A DNA stretch of 64,000 nucleotides. Origin: Pyrocephalus nanus. Taxonomy: Eukaryota; Chordata; Aves; Passeriformes; Tyrannidae. The stretch is taken from positions 4,519,001-4,583,000 of the forward strand of contig CM076268.1 in NCBI GenBank assembly GCA_038380795.1. Reading direction: 5' to 3'. Shown here piece by piece: positions 12,801 to 25,000 of the stretch (within the stretch, counting starts at the first letter, position 1; every line of letters begins with the position of its first letter). The position numbers and the translations under genes were made by a program. The notes beneath the pieces are model-generated. The model did not search any database. It was given only the letters and a program-made list of their open reading frames with translations, and was not told the DNA's origin.

Positions 12801-13171
12801 ATGTGCTGGGGGGGTGTTGCTGGGAGAATCACTCACAGTTCTGCTCACACTACACTGCTCCGTCTTCCAGGAGTCCAAAAGCCACACTACTTCCACTGCA
12901 AGGCTTTGTCATTTTTATGGGCCTTTCTGTTAAATAATTGAAAGGGCAGGCTGTTAAAAACAAGAGCTTAACGACAGTTCCTTATCTGCATTACCGGGGA
13001 ATGCTCGGTGTTAATTGTTCTTACTCGACATCGATGGGTTTTGTGGGTGTTTAAGGAAAAAAACAGCCAAACCACGGGGGAAAAGAGCAGTTCTGCTCCT
13101 TAGCTCTGACCAACAGGTCTTAAAACTGTTGGAGCTCTGGAGAGAGAGATCTGGGTGCTGGATTGAAAACA

Positions 13172-13305
13172 GACTCACAGAATGGTTGGGGTTGGAAGGG
13201 ACCTTGAAGATCATCTCATTCCACCTCCTGCCATGGGCAGGGACACCTTCCACTATCCCAGGTTGCTCCCAGCCCAGTCCAACCTGTGAATACTTGCAGG
13301 GATGG
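13172..13305 (-). mobile_element. CR1 3'-end fragment
   Basis: It contains TCACAGAATGGTTGGGGTTG, AGGGACCTTGAAGATCATCT, GCCATGGGCAGGGACACC and CAGGTTGCTCCCAGCCCAG, typical minus-orientation CR1. The truncated end is near CTTGCAGGGATGG. Confidence 0.9.
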
Positions 13306-16300
13306 CCTGTGAGCACTTACAGCACTTACTGATTCTCTTCCTTCATCACAGATTGACAAATGTTGGGTAAAGGGGAGGAAGGAGATGCCGGTTCCAGCTC
13401 CAGGCTTGGATCCTGCATCCCTGATTTTGCTGGGAGGTATCGGAGAGGCACCATGGCAGCACAACAGATGCATGGCAGAGCATTCCCCTGGGAATGCAGG
13501 TAATCTCATCCTAGGGAAAGGGTGTTGTGTGGCCTGTGCTGGAGCTTCCTACAAATGGGAGATGACAGGCAGGATGACTTTCCTGAGGTCAGTGGTTGTA
13601 AGGCAGCAGAGCCTTGTCAGCTCGTTCTTCCTGGGTTAGGGTTACAGGCAGACAGGCTTGGGAGGGTGTGAAGGAGTGTTAAACAACTCAGCTGGCTAAT
13701 TTAGGTCTAAAACCTGACATCATTAGCGGGATATTAATTGGGGAATAGTCTCAGTCAAGGAGTGTGTTTGCACTCCAGTGCTGTCAGCAGGCACCACGAA
13801 ATAAGGACTGTGTCATTTTTCACCTTCTGCAGGAGTGCATTCCTGAAGTTTCTGGTTTCAAGCAGGCTCTGGCTCTGCTGGAATTGTGAATTAGCCATGT
13901 GCAGCTGGATCTGAGCGTGCTGATGATGGGGAAAGTGCACAGATCAGTCTGACTTTTGTTACAGCAAAGGCTTGTACAAAAATGAGTTTAGTTACCCAAA
14001 AAGAGGGATAAAGTAGAACAAAAAACCTGTGCTTCGGTTGCTGTGCTGCAGGGGAATAAAGGTCCCCAGTGCTGCAAATCTTCATCAAAACTGGTTCTAA
14101 GATGCTTTGGAATGATGTGAAGGAAGAGCCAAACTCTGATGTGGGGAGAAGTTGCCTTAAATACGAACATCAGTGTGAATGCCCCGAGTCTCAACTCCCA
14201 GGCCCTCGAGTTCTCATCCAGCATGAGGGCTCAGAGTCGATGGATAGCACTGATGCAAACAGCTCATTCCAGATCACCAGGGAACATGGTTTTGGTTCCA
14301 TGTGGGAAGGACTGTGTGGAGAATGAAGCAATGAGAGTGGGCAGAGATGGTGTGGAGATGTTGAACACAATGCTCCCAGGTTTTGTGGACCTGGGAAAAT
14401 GCAGAATAAGACCTTAAAATAATCATGGTGTGATTCAAGCCCCTATGGCAGGGATTTGTAGCCAGGTTGTCTTTGAGACCCCTTCCAACTCAAAACATTC
14501 TGTGATTCTGTGGTTCTGGATTTTAGGATGGCTTGATTGTGATATGGATGATTAGGAAGTGTATAAAATAATTAAAGCCCCTCTTAGAATATTTTTGTCG
14601 GAGTTAGGTGCTCTGCCAGGGAAGCTGCACTGAGAACTCCCCTGTTATTAATGAGAATTGGGTGATAACTCCAGAACTGTCTGGGTGAGGCACCACAACC
14701 AGACAGATAATTTGCATCCCCTATATTGTGGCTTTGTGTGCTTTTATCACAAGGTGTGAATGCAAGGATGTAACACATTATTCTCACCAACTTACTCAAG
14801 TAGAACTACCTAAAATACACAGATTCCTCTTGAATTCAGCAACTTAGGCTCAGTCTACAGAAGAGCTGAGTGTTATCAGTGTTACCAGGCAGTTCAAGCA
14901 TAATTTCTGCTGAATGACTCTCTCCAGCAGTGGGATGTGTTATCTGTCTCTGTGTCAGCTCCTCAGAGATATCGCTGTGTTTTATTTGCCGATGGCCTTG
15001 ATACACAAAAATGTGTTAACCTGATCCACAAGTTAAATTTCTTTACTCGTGGATGTCTCCTCATTCATTTCTGTCTGCATTTGCAGAGAATAATGAAAAT
15101 AATAACAAAATGGGCATGAACAACCCAATCTCTAATGGTTTGAAGGAGACACTGGGCTCTTTGTGGATAAATACACAAACATTAGTGATTTTACTGAATC
15201 CTCTCTTCTTCCTTCTCCCAGGAGGCAACTAATCAAACCAAAACTATTTTTCATGTTCCTGACTTGAAAATACGGCCCTGAATTGACACACCTGCTTAAA
15301 TGGGTTTGTGCTGAGAATCAGAGAGCCCCTGTCCCAGTTTTTAAAGGCATTTCCATCATGGTTGGGCTTTGTAAGCCTGACCAAATCCTTCCAAGCAACA
15401 GGACCACAACCTTGGCACGAGCATTGGGAAAAAAGAAAATGGAAGAGGCGAGGAAGGGAAGGTGTAAAACGAGCAGGGAAGGTGGGGAAGTGCACAAAAC
15501 AAGCAAAGCTTTCTTTTTTTTTAAACTTGTGACAATTCCTCCTCACTTAGACCAGATGGAATGAGCCTCCCATGCTTTTGTTTTTAAACTGGTTTAATTT
15601 TGTAACTGTGTGGGCTTTATTTATAGGCATGTTACAGCAGACATGGGCAGGCAAAAATAACACAGCTTGCTTCTCTTCCCCATGGATGCCATAAACATGA
15701 GGTAGGGCTGGGGTTTTGTGAGATGTTCCACTCGCTGGGTTTGATGTGGGCTGGGTCTGAGACCAGATATCAGCCATGTTCAGGGTCTGGGGAATGGGAC
15801 ATGTGGTGGAGCTCCAGCACAAGAATCTCTTGTAATGACAGATAGAGAAGCTGAGCTCTGCACCCAAACATAGCAGGACTTGGAGGCCTTCAGCTTTGAA
15901 ATCCATCTCTGTTTAATTCAGGCTGCGAACATGGCCCTTACCCTTCTGCACTCTGTATCAAATCCAGCGGATTTAGCTGGAAAAACTACTCCTGCAGTAA
16001 AATCAGGCAAAGTGGACACGAAGATTTGCTGTTTGATGACTGAATTGTTATTTTTACACCCAGTTCTCTTTGTCTGTGAGACTCTGCTTGGCTGTGGAGC
16101 TGGGAAGCAGGTTCAGAGCTCTGATCACCCCGACACAGGGCTGTGCGTGTTCATGAACAAGGTGAGCTGTTGTCACTATTAAGGGATCAGTTTTCTGCCT
16201 GCACAGAGTGAAATTGTAGTAAATAACCTTCAAAGTGAGGATGTGCTCCACTACAGTAAGTGAATGGAGTGCATTCTGGGTGGTCAATAACAATTTAAAA

Positions 16301-19059
16301 TTGGCAGTACCTGATGAGTCGTACTTGTGTGCGTTCGTAGGTTATACAGCATTTTCTAAGCAAGAACTGATTTTCAGAAGGAACTCCCACTGAATTTACC
16401 ACTCTGAGATGATTTTTCCCCATAAAATATGCTCATGATCTCATTTCCATAAAGCCTATTAATTTGCAAAATGATTAGTAAAAATACAAAGGGGATAGGG
16501 GCTATAAAGTAGATTTGTTGCTTACATGTTTTTTAATATCTCCCACAAATTCTCAGCAGTTAGAAAGCAGAATATAAGACCTTTTTATTAACAGCTAGTT
16601 CAGATAATCACGTGAATTTTTTATGCTCTCAGCTATTCTAGATCTACTATAATTTCCCCAAGTGGGCCTGAATTATGGGACTAGACATCCTCAGTTCTCC
16701 CTGACCTGTGGTCAGGACGGCCTTGAGACATCACAGCTCGAGAGGAGAGCTTTGTGCAGGTATCCTGACATTTTAGCCTGGATTTTTGGCAGGCTCAGAG
16801 GTTTCCCTGCCTTTCACCACCACATCAGTCACGGCAAAGGATTGGCACGGCTAAGTTGGGCTTTTAAATCCTCCAGGACAAAACAGGAGTGTTGATATTT
16901 CCTTGTCCTTTGCACAGCCTGAGTTTGGATCTCCGGGTAACCAGTGGTGGTGACCGGGAGGGTTTGGGCACTGCTGGTGCTCGTCAGGAAGGTGATTCGG
17001 CAGCTCTTGGGCTCCTTCTCTGCGTTCATCTCCACTGAACTTTGCTGCTCTTTTTGTCCCCTCTGATTTAATTAGATATGAATTCTAATATATAATATTA
17101 TATGCGTGTCTCTCATGCAAAAATGCTTCGTCAGTGCAATAGTTAACTGGGAAAGAAAACACAGCGATGATCTTATGAGCTACTTGTTTGTGAGCTTAAT
17201 TAGTAGAAGGGTGCATTGAATATTAAGTGCTGGCCCTCTTGATAAGTAACTAACACTTTCTCTTGTGCTGCTCTTGCCCAGCTGCTTTTTATGTGTCAAT
17301 CTGAGGGAAAGGCACTGATTCTATTCAAGATTAGAATCATCTTGAGCATCTCGTTAAAAATACACATCATTAATAACAATGGAGTCCTAAAGAACACACG
17401 TTTTTCATCAAGGGCATCACGACATCCTTACAAAAAAACACCCCCAAAACTGATTTAGTATCAGCCTTCTCCATTCTGTGAAGGCAGAATACTTTCAGTG
17501 CAACAGCACATTAAACTCTGGGGCAGGAATTTCATTTTAGAAATGTTAGAATTAGAACAATTCCATCTGAGCCTTTGGATTAGCAATATACATTATGGAT
17601 TTCTCCTGAAACCAGGGACCATATGCCATCACTGTATGGCAGAATATCAACCTCCAGGTAGGCTATAAATCAGTAATATCTGAGCACTGAGATCTTTTCA
17701 TCTGAATCTGAATTTCTAATGCCAGAAGAAAATCCAGCTTTTAACTTAGAAGTGATATTTGTACTGGGAGAGAACAGATCATTGTAGTGGAGACAGAGCA
17801 GGCTCGTAGGACACCAATAGGCATCACACCAAGAGTAAGGAAATACGTTACTCTCCCTGCTTTCATATTTCTACTATGGGTCTGTTCCCTTGAAATTCTA
17901 CATTAAATTCATCTGAGTACATGGCTAGGACAGTTGCATGTCATGTGATTATTTTTATTTATTTATTTTTAGCTAGTAGTTTTTCCAGCCAGCAGCCCGA
18001 TTTTAACCTTGGTACATGCAGCATTCCTGACAGCACTGTAAATGTGAACGGTGAGCACCGTGGAACACTTACAGAGAGGGAATAAATTCTCAGTTTATAT
18101 CAGACCTGACCTGTTACTGGTTTGCCAGCAGGGAAAAAAAAAATAAAAAATTGATCCTCAGAGGTTGGAAAGAACAGGTCTTCCCAAACTTCCCGATCCT
18201 AGAGCCTAATGAGTTAAATTTTCCTCCGAGCAGGATTTGAGCTGCTTAGACACACAAGGTCAAATGGAACCGCTCCATTACATATTCTGACTCGTGCTGA
18301 GAGGGGGGCACAGCTCCTTTGGGACGGAGCCCTCGGGAGACGGTGACATAAGCAGGGAATATATTCCCTGCTCCCAGCATTGCAAGATGTTCCTATTTTT
18401 CTGGGGCTGGCTGCTCCCCCCACCCCCGCTTCCCCCAGGCTGATCCCAGCGAACTGCAGTCCTGCATCCCCTCTCGCTGCCGTAACTCCCTGTAAACATG
18501 GCATTAAGTACAGGCGTTGAGGTCACGGGAGAGGATTTGCACAAGACATAGGGAGGCAAGATGGAAATGCAGAGCGGGAAGCTCGGGATGCCTTGCAGGA
18601 TGCAGGACCGCGACTTCAGGGATGGATCCCTGCTACCTTGTGTCCCGTTTTCCCACGGCGTTTTCACGGCATCCCCGATTTGTGCCGATGGTGATGAGGG
18701 ACTTGGGTGTATTAAATGGTGAGAGCCCTGCGTCTCGATATTCACACTTCACTGAATGGCAGCAGTTCAGCCCCCGAGGAGGATTTTTGGGTTGGTTTGG
18801 CTTTCGGTAGCAAGTTAAGGGATGAACGCATCCGATGCTCCTCCATCGCCGCGCTGCGCGGACACTTCATTAGGACGGCTGAAGTTAATAAGCAGCGGTA
18901 GTTCCTCGCCATCAGCCATGTGAAAAGCTAAAGCACTTCGTGCGTCCTCCGAAAATCCTCCAGCTACACCTCTCCCCTCCCAGGCACCGCTGGAAAGGGA
19001 GCAGGGAAAGAAAGGCTGGCATTTTGCTAGATCGGGATATTCTCTGCTTCTCTGTCACG
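13306..19059. other. Noncoding DNA between the CR1 at 13.2 kb and the CpG island
   Basis: It has one short CR1 scrap at 14468. 16.4-18.15 kb is AT-rich and repeat-free, including TAATTAGA homeodomain-type sites near 17070. CpG content starts to rise at about 18.5 kb, before the island. Confidence 0.6.
14468..14519 (+). mobile_element. CR1 3'-terminal scrap
   Basis: CCCCTTCCAACTCAAAACAT followed by TCTGTGATTCTGTGGTTCT has the CR1 sense-strand terminus with its ATTCTGTG repeat units. Confidence 0.7.
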
Positions 19060-19114
19060 AAAGTTATTGGATGCAGGAGCTGTTCCCAGGCAGGCAGATA
19101 CGCTATTGCATAAC

Positions 19115-19133
19115 GCTGGCGCTCAGCGCCAGC
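19115..19133. repeat. Perfect GC inverted repeat inside the CpG island
   Basis: Nine-base arms GCTGGCGCT and AGCGCCAGC are separated by one C. It may be a dimeric transcription factor site or simple chance in CpG-rich DNA; no specific factor is claimed. Confidence 0.5.
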
Positions 19134-19236
19134 CTTTATCCTCATCCCTACGAAGTTTTCCGCTGGAAAAACCAGCGGAGCGGGGGCGGTTTTTGGGTCT
19201 GGGGGCGAGCGAGCCGCGGGCAGGGCTGTCCCTTAC

Positions 19237-19603
19237 CTTATGCTTCCTCACGCAGAAGTGGCGGTCTGGGCGAGCATCTCCCTCCCGCCGCCGGGGCGAG
19301 CTGGGCGTCAGAGCCTCGGCGCATCTGCCGCGGAGGAGCCGCGGAGCCGCCGCCGCGCTCCCCGCTGCCCTCATGGGCTGCGGCGGGGGCTCGGAGTCCG
19401 GGGGTCCCCTCGGCCGGGTCCCCGCCGAGGGGAACTTGTTGAGCGGGACCGGCGGGCGTCCCCCAGCCGGGCGGGAGCGGGGAGGAGGAGCCGGGGGCCG
19501 GGCTGGCGGCGGGGGCGGGCGGGGGGGAGGTGGGATGGTGGGATGGAGCGATGCTCGCCGCGCGGGGTCCGCGCAAAATGAAGGGGGGGAACGGGGAATC
19601 CAC
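19237..19603 (-). other. Candidate noncoding first exon of INSYN2A (left end set by donor, right end uncertain)
   Basis: On the minus strand the GC-rich sequence ends TAAG|GTAAGG, a near-consensus donor with the exon's last base at 19237. Joining to the acceptor at 7595 would give an 11.6 kb 5' intron. An open frame of 121 codons crosses this segment, but it is arginine, proline and alanine rich as expected from base composition and is not credible as protein. The transcription start cannot be read from the sequence, so the right edge is only indicative. Confidence 0.4.
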
Positions 19604-19620
19604 CGCTCGCAGCCTCGCTA

Positions 19621-22034
19621 AAGACCCACGGTTACTCCTCTATTTCCTCGACGCGTGGATTCATTAGTAATAGGTTCACACACACCGTCCCCGAGCACCC
19701 CGGTTTTCCAGTTGCGCTACGGGAGCACTGGAGCAGCCGCAGAGTGGGTGATGCTGATCCATTGGGAATTTCAGCGAAGCGCTGGGTTAAAGCTACACGG
19801 CTGCGTTTTATTGGGAGGGCAAGTGTTTGAGGTGCTGAAGGAATAGATGCTCCCATTTGCTTTTAAAGCTCGGGGAAAATGGACGCGAGTTCAGAGCGAA
19901 GCACTTTGGCAGAGCAGCCGGGATGGATAAATGCGGTAATGGGCTTAAAACTTCAATTCCGTCTTTCCTCATTCTCCCTCAAACCACTTTGTCGTTTTAT
20001 AGAAGGATTAGTTTTTAATAGCAAAAAAAAGTTGGAAGTTAAATGGGTCGCGTGTATTTTACCAGGCTGACCGACAGAAGATGTCACGAGAGGCACAGGA
20101 ATCGGTTCGAGTTGGGAAGCGGTGGGTCGGTCTCCTTTCGTTCTGAGAATTCCAGTAGTTTTGCTGTTTAATACTTTAATACTTTTCACCGTGGCATAAA
20201 ACTCCTCACCTAACCCAGGTGCCATCAGGTGCAGGCCACGCAGTTTCTCTGTGGTGGCACCGTCTTGGCCATGGGTGGCGTTTGTGAGGATTGTTGATTT
20301 CGGGGTTACTGAAGCGGCCCCTGATTTGAATTGGCAGCTCAGAGCGGCTGGATGAGCCCGAACCGCCCCGTCAGTGCCAGGGCTGACAAACACCTTAGCA
20401 CGGCAGGGAGGGACACCCGGGCTGGGCACTGCACGAGTCAGTGCATCCACAGGGCAGGATGCAGCAGAATTCCTGGCTGGAGTCCTGGGTGTCTCTCTGG
20501 AGTTAATTAGCCGGAGCAGCCCATTGCAGCAGGGAACACCCGGCGCTGCCGCAGCGGCCGGAGCGCCGGGGCTGGACTGGGCAGGGGCTCTGTGAGACAC
20601 CCCCAGAGCGAGCAGGGACACCCCCGTGGGCACAGCTGCCACACAGACATCGGCGTGGAGATGGATCCACGGAATTCCTCGCTGATGAAACTGCAGCTGG
20701 GCTGTGCAGGACTGGAGCAGAGAATGTTCAACAAATCAGACAGTCAGCAGAGGGCAGCTAAGTTGCTCTTCCTGCCTGTACCTGTCCAGGTATCTGACCG
20801 CCCTCCTCCCTCTGCTCCTTACTCTCCAAGTTTGCTGCTGATCCCTAAAAGAGGGTGTCCAAGGGGGTGATTTCTGCATCAGCTGCTGCTGTGCCCAGGG
20901 ATGGGGACTGTGGGCTCCCCAAGCCAGTGGCACGGCTTCGATCACACCTAAGATCTCTCGTGGTATTTTATCAGAGATTCTTTTCCCCCAAGACATCAGT
21001 GGGAAGAATTAAATATCAACTTGCTTGTTGATATGACAGCAACCACCACGCTTTTGCTTTTTTCCTTTTCTCTGCTTTTCTTTCCAGCAGTGCTGACTTG
21101 CTGTATTCCAGGTCCTCTGTGGATTTCTCTGTACCCAAAATAAATGTGTTTTTTTGGCTGCAGCCTGTACACAGACCTGGGTAAAATTACATGGTAGGGT
21201 GACCATGTTTTAAATAGTGTGTGCTACTTCCACAGAGCAAATAGATCAGTGGCAGGAGATGCTGCTGCTTTTCCCAGGCTGAAGATGGGACTTTGTGCAG
21301 ACCATGGTTACTGGAAGAAACTACTCGGTATCCTGAGTGACTTGAAAGGAGAATCTCTCTGACAGAAGCAGCAGTTAAACATCATTCTTGTCTTCTCCAT
21401 AATGATATTTAGAAGTTGTTGTCTCAGGGCTGATTAGCCTTGCACAGCATTATGCATATGCCCCATTTATAAGCCATACAGCGTTTTCTGTAGATTTTTA
21501 GAGAATTAGAAAGTACTTTCTAGTTCTGGACCAGATTCATGTGTAGCTACTGACACCATTGGTATGCCCAGGGATATTTCAGATGAGGGTTTGTGAAGAA
21601 TGAAATGTTTCCTGATTATCAGGGTTGGTGTTACTGTAAAAGCACGTTGAAGTAAATACACTGGGAACTTGGAAATGCTTCATCATCCCCTTTGCCAATT
21701 TTTTTAGCCTTTAAAAATGCTGAGCACAACTGTTGCATAATGAAATGTAGTGTCAGAGCAGTGCTTGAGAGGGGGGAGAGAGGTCGGGCTTCAGCCTGGG
21801 AGGATGCAAAGAGAAAAGAGACAGTTCATTTTAATTGTTTAAGATTACAGGTTTATTACTCCCTAATGGAGTGTCCTGCCTTCCCAAGGCTGCCTTTTCC
21901 TCCCAGTGTTTGCCAGGGAGGGGGGAGCTCTGCTCAGGGCTGTGATGGTATCTTCCCATGGCACGGGCAGGTGGGGGGGTGGAAGTCCTGCCTTGGACTT
22001 CTGGAGTGAGGGAGGTCATATATTTGAGAGCAGT

Positions 22035-22070
<36 letters not shown>

Positions 22071-25000
22071 ATGGTATTCTCTGTGGAGAAGTACAGCAAA
22101 GGGTCCTTCTTCCACTCTGCTAATTGCATAATAAATTTTGGGAGGAGCGTGTACTTATAAATGTTAATCTTCCAGCGCAGCCTGATGTTACAGACTTCAG
22201 ATTTTCCTTTTTTTTTTTTTTTCCTTAAATTCAGCTTCTGGGAGGGTGTGAGGAGACAGGGCACTTCTGAATGAGTGAGGTGCTGGTGTAGGAGGGTCAG
22301 CCTGTGCCCTCCTGCCTGGCAGCACCAAGGCCTGTCCTCCTTCCCCACGCTCAGCTTTGGCTCCAGGACTGCTCCTGTGTGTGCTGATCAGGTGCTCTGT
22401 GTGGTTGTGAACGTGCAGGTCCTACAGTGAAATGCTAAAATGTCGTTTTCTGGAACAGTCTATGGAGTTCTTGTCAGTCTTTGAGGAAACAAGCTGGGAC
22501 CCAGCTCAGGGAAGAGCACGTGGAGCCAGAGCTGGAGTTGCCAGCGGCTGTTTCAGGGAGCTCCAATGAGGGGAAGGCGATGAACCAACCCCAAAGTGAC
22601 GTTCAGAATCAACCTGAAAGCTGCTGTGAAACGCTGAGGGGCAGAGTTCAGGACCCTGTGAGTAGGGAAGAGACGAGTGTCTTTCCAGGTGATACCCCTT
22701 CGTGGGCTGTGCTGAGCTGCTGATGTGTCTGGGGCTTGGGAAGGTCTCACCACTTGGGTCCATTCCTGCAGGGCCTGCTGTTGGACCTACAGTGGGGAAA
22801 TTAGGAGGCAGAATTTAAGTCCCAACACTGAATACCTGAGCTGGGCTCTAAGGGATATCCTTTAGGACCAGCCTAATTTGTCTGAGAACATTACAGACTC
22901 TGTTTGGGGTGAAAGAAGGGTGAAGTTCACTGGATCTGAAACAGATGTGGACAATATTATTCCTTTTCTCCCCACAGTCACTTGGGCCCGGTGCTGTCGC
23001 CCAGGCTTTGCTGAAAGCAGGTGTTTTGACACTGCTGAATCTTTGTGGTTCTTTCCATGCCTTTGGGTGACATCTGCCTGGCTTCCTGGGCTGCACTGGT
23101 TATTTATTTATTTACCTAGTCCAGCCTGCCATTGGAAGAAAAGTGGTGGGATGTTAAATATGCTTCTTTGCTCCAGCTGAGGTGGAGGCAAACTTGGCTT
23201 GAATTTCAAACAGGTCTCCATGCAGTCAAATCCTTGGAGGTGCTCCTTGCTCGGAGGAAGGATTTATTCTGCTTGGCTGTGATGCCAAAGAAATAAGGAG
23301 TCTCAGAGTCATGTTTGGCAGAAATTTGAGGCATTTGATGCAGTGTCTTGCTCCACGAGAAGTTTTTTCCATGAGCTTGGACAATTCACTTGAGCCTCTG
23401 CTGTTGTCTGTTCTTCATCTGTAAAGTGCAACTAATTCCACATCTCTTCATGTGGGGGAACATTTTTGAAGATAAAGTGGATTTCAGCCTGTGTGTAATA
23501 CCCATAATATCCATGTGCAGCTAAAATATTAACCAGCTCGTTGAGGGAACTGCTCTTTGTGGGTTTGCTGCTCTAAGAAGGAAAATGCTGAGTAACCTCA
23601 TGAGCTCTGATAGTTATTTCTGTGCTCTGCTGGGATAAGGAGGAACAGGATTTGGTCCTCTCTCTCAGTTTCTCTTCAGAAGAAAATATAACAGCAGGTC
23701 CCAGCAGCTAAAGCTGAGATTTTGGGTTCCAGTTGAATGGTGTCCCATCAGGAACCCAAATTGCTGTAGATGTTTACCATTCATACTAAGAAAAAGATCT
23801 GACTTTTCCCTGGAATATGAGTGGGAGTTTTTTCATATTTTCACTGTGTTTCTAGTTCGGAAAAGTTCCTTTTCCATACACAGATATTTCTGGGGAGGGA
23901 ACTAAAGCAGTGGTTGGAAATCCTTGTTTGTTCTTCTGAGGATGAGGATTCTGATCCCTTGTGGTGAGGAATCATTTGTCTGATCAAGATGTTCTCAGTA
24001 GGTGCTGAATTCTGCCCTGGCTCCATTATCATGCAGCTTGTACAGTGTGGAAATAAATGAGGGGCTGGGAGAGTGTGATGTATGAGACCCTAAATGGCTG
24101 CATTTTGTTCAGATTTGAAAGGCAGTTTAGCTTGTCCTCATTACTGATGACTTGTGCTTTTATAGCCCTTCTTTCTGCATTTCAGAAATCCTTTGTGCCC
24201 ATCTGAATAATAAATCACCCTGTTTGATTTGCTCAGTGAGAGCAAATGGGGAATTACATCCTTATTAAGATGTCTCCAGAAACTGGGAGCGTGGGGGACT
24301 TTTTTTTTGTCGTTAAAGGAACATTATGCCAACTTTGTTAATATTTTCGTTTGTCTCGTTTATTTTATTACTTTTCCACATTCCAGGGATTTCTCTCCAA
24401 CTGCTTTGTGGCAAAGGGAAAAACACTGCCCTGCTGAAAAATAAAAAAGTCTGATCAGACTTTTGATTGCCTTCGAACAAATGGTTTCAGATGTAAGCAC
24501 CTAATGAAATTTGGAATGAACATGAATTCCATCTTAAAATTCAAGTTATGGACCCAAAAAAAAAGGCAGATCTAACAAATAATGGGGATACTGCATCTGC
24601 TTCCTATTTGCTCTGTGGTGGAATAATATATTATTTATACAACATTGATTTCATTAGATGGAGGATTTAATGCAACTTTTCTGTCAAACTGGAGAACATT
24701 CAATGTTATAAAGTAATGTAAACTCCCAAACCCTCAGCGAGGTTTTCTCAGTTGAAATATTGAACTATTGAGCATAAAAATACAGACTTTTATATGCTTT
24801 TACATATTGCCTTAAAGTTAGAAGCCCAGAGAGCAGCCTGGTCCTGTTGCATAATGCTTAACAGGAAAAACAAGCTGAAATTAAACGTATGAAGCAAGTG
24901 AAAAATGAAAATATGAAATTATGGGAGAGAGAAATAAGTGCAAATAGATGTAAATTGAACACACTGTTTTTGTAGGTACTCTGAGTCTCGACCAGAATTG

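Larger units (their letters stand above)
7601..13171. other. Intronic DNA left of the first sizeable CR1, nearly repeat-free
   Basis: It is AT-rich noncoding sequence. Apart from the 21-base duplicate, the YY1-like motifs and the CATC repeat I see nothing definable. No CR1 or LTR occurs here. AT-rich stretches such as 8.2-9.1 kb and 11.0-12.6 kb have the texture of conserved noncoding DNA, but this cannot be established from one sequence. Confidence 0.6.
19060..19620 (-). promoter_or_regulatory. INSYN2A: CpG island, candidate promoter of INSYN2A
   Basis: This stretch is strongly GC-rich with dense CpG dinucleotides, unlike the AT-rich flanks. CpG enrichment also tails out on both sides (about 18.5-18.9 kb and a second short peak at 20.53-20.58 kb). 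No TATA box is evident, which is usual for CpG promoters. Direction is inferred from a strong minus-strand splice donor at 19231-19236 and from the need of the INSYN2A coding exon (acceptor at 7595) for an upstream exon. It could instead be an internal DOCK1 promoter, a bidirectional promoter or an orphan island. Confidence 0.6.

Noticed and set aside
19067..19621. 184-codon plus-strand frame across the CpG island
   Set aside because: The composition (Gly/Arg/Ser runs) follows from GC content. Long frames occur on both strands of any CpG island.
21013..21034. Hairpin ATATCAAC-TTGCTT-GTTGATAT as a small RNA
   Set aside because: The stem is only 8 base pairs, too short for a miRNA precursor, and flanking bases do not extend it.
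22477..22658. Possible plus-strand exon between CTTGTCAG and GTGAGTAG with an 80-codon open frame
   Set aside because: The splice-like ends are suggestive, but the frame starts at TTG rather than ATG, the protein is unrecognised, and DOCK1 has no such exon between those expected. Chance is more likely.
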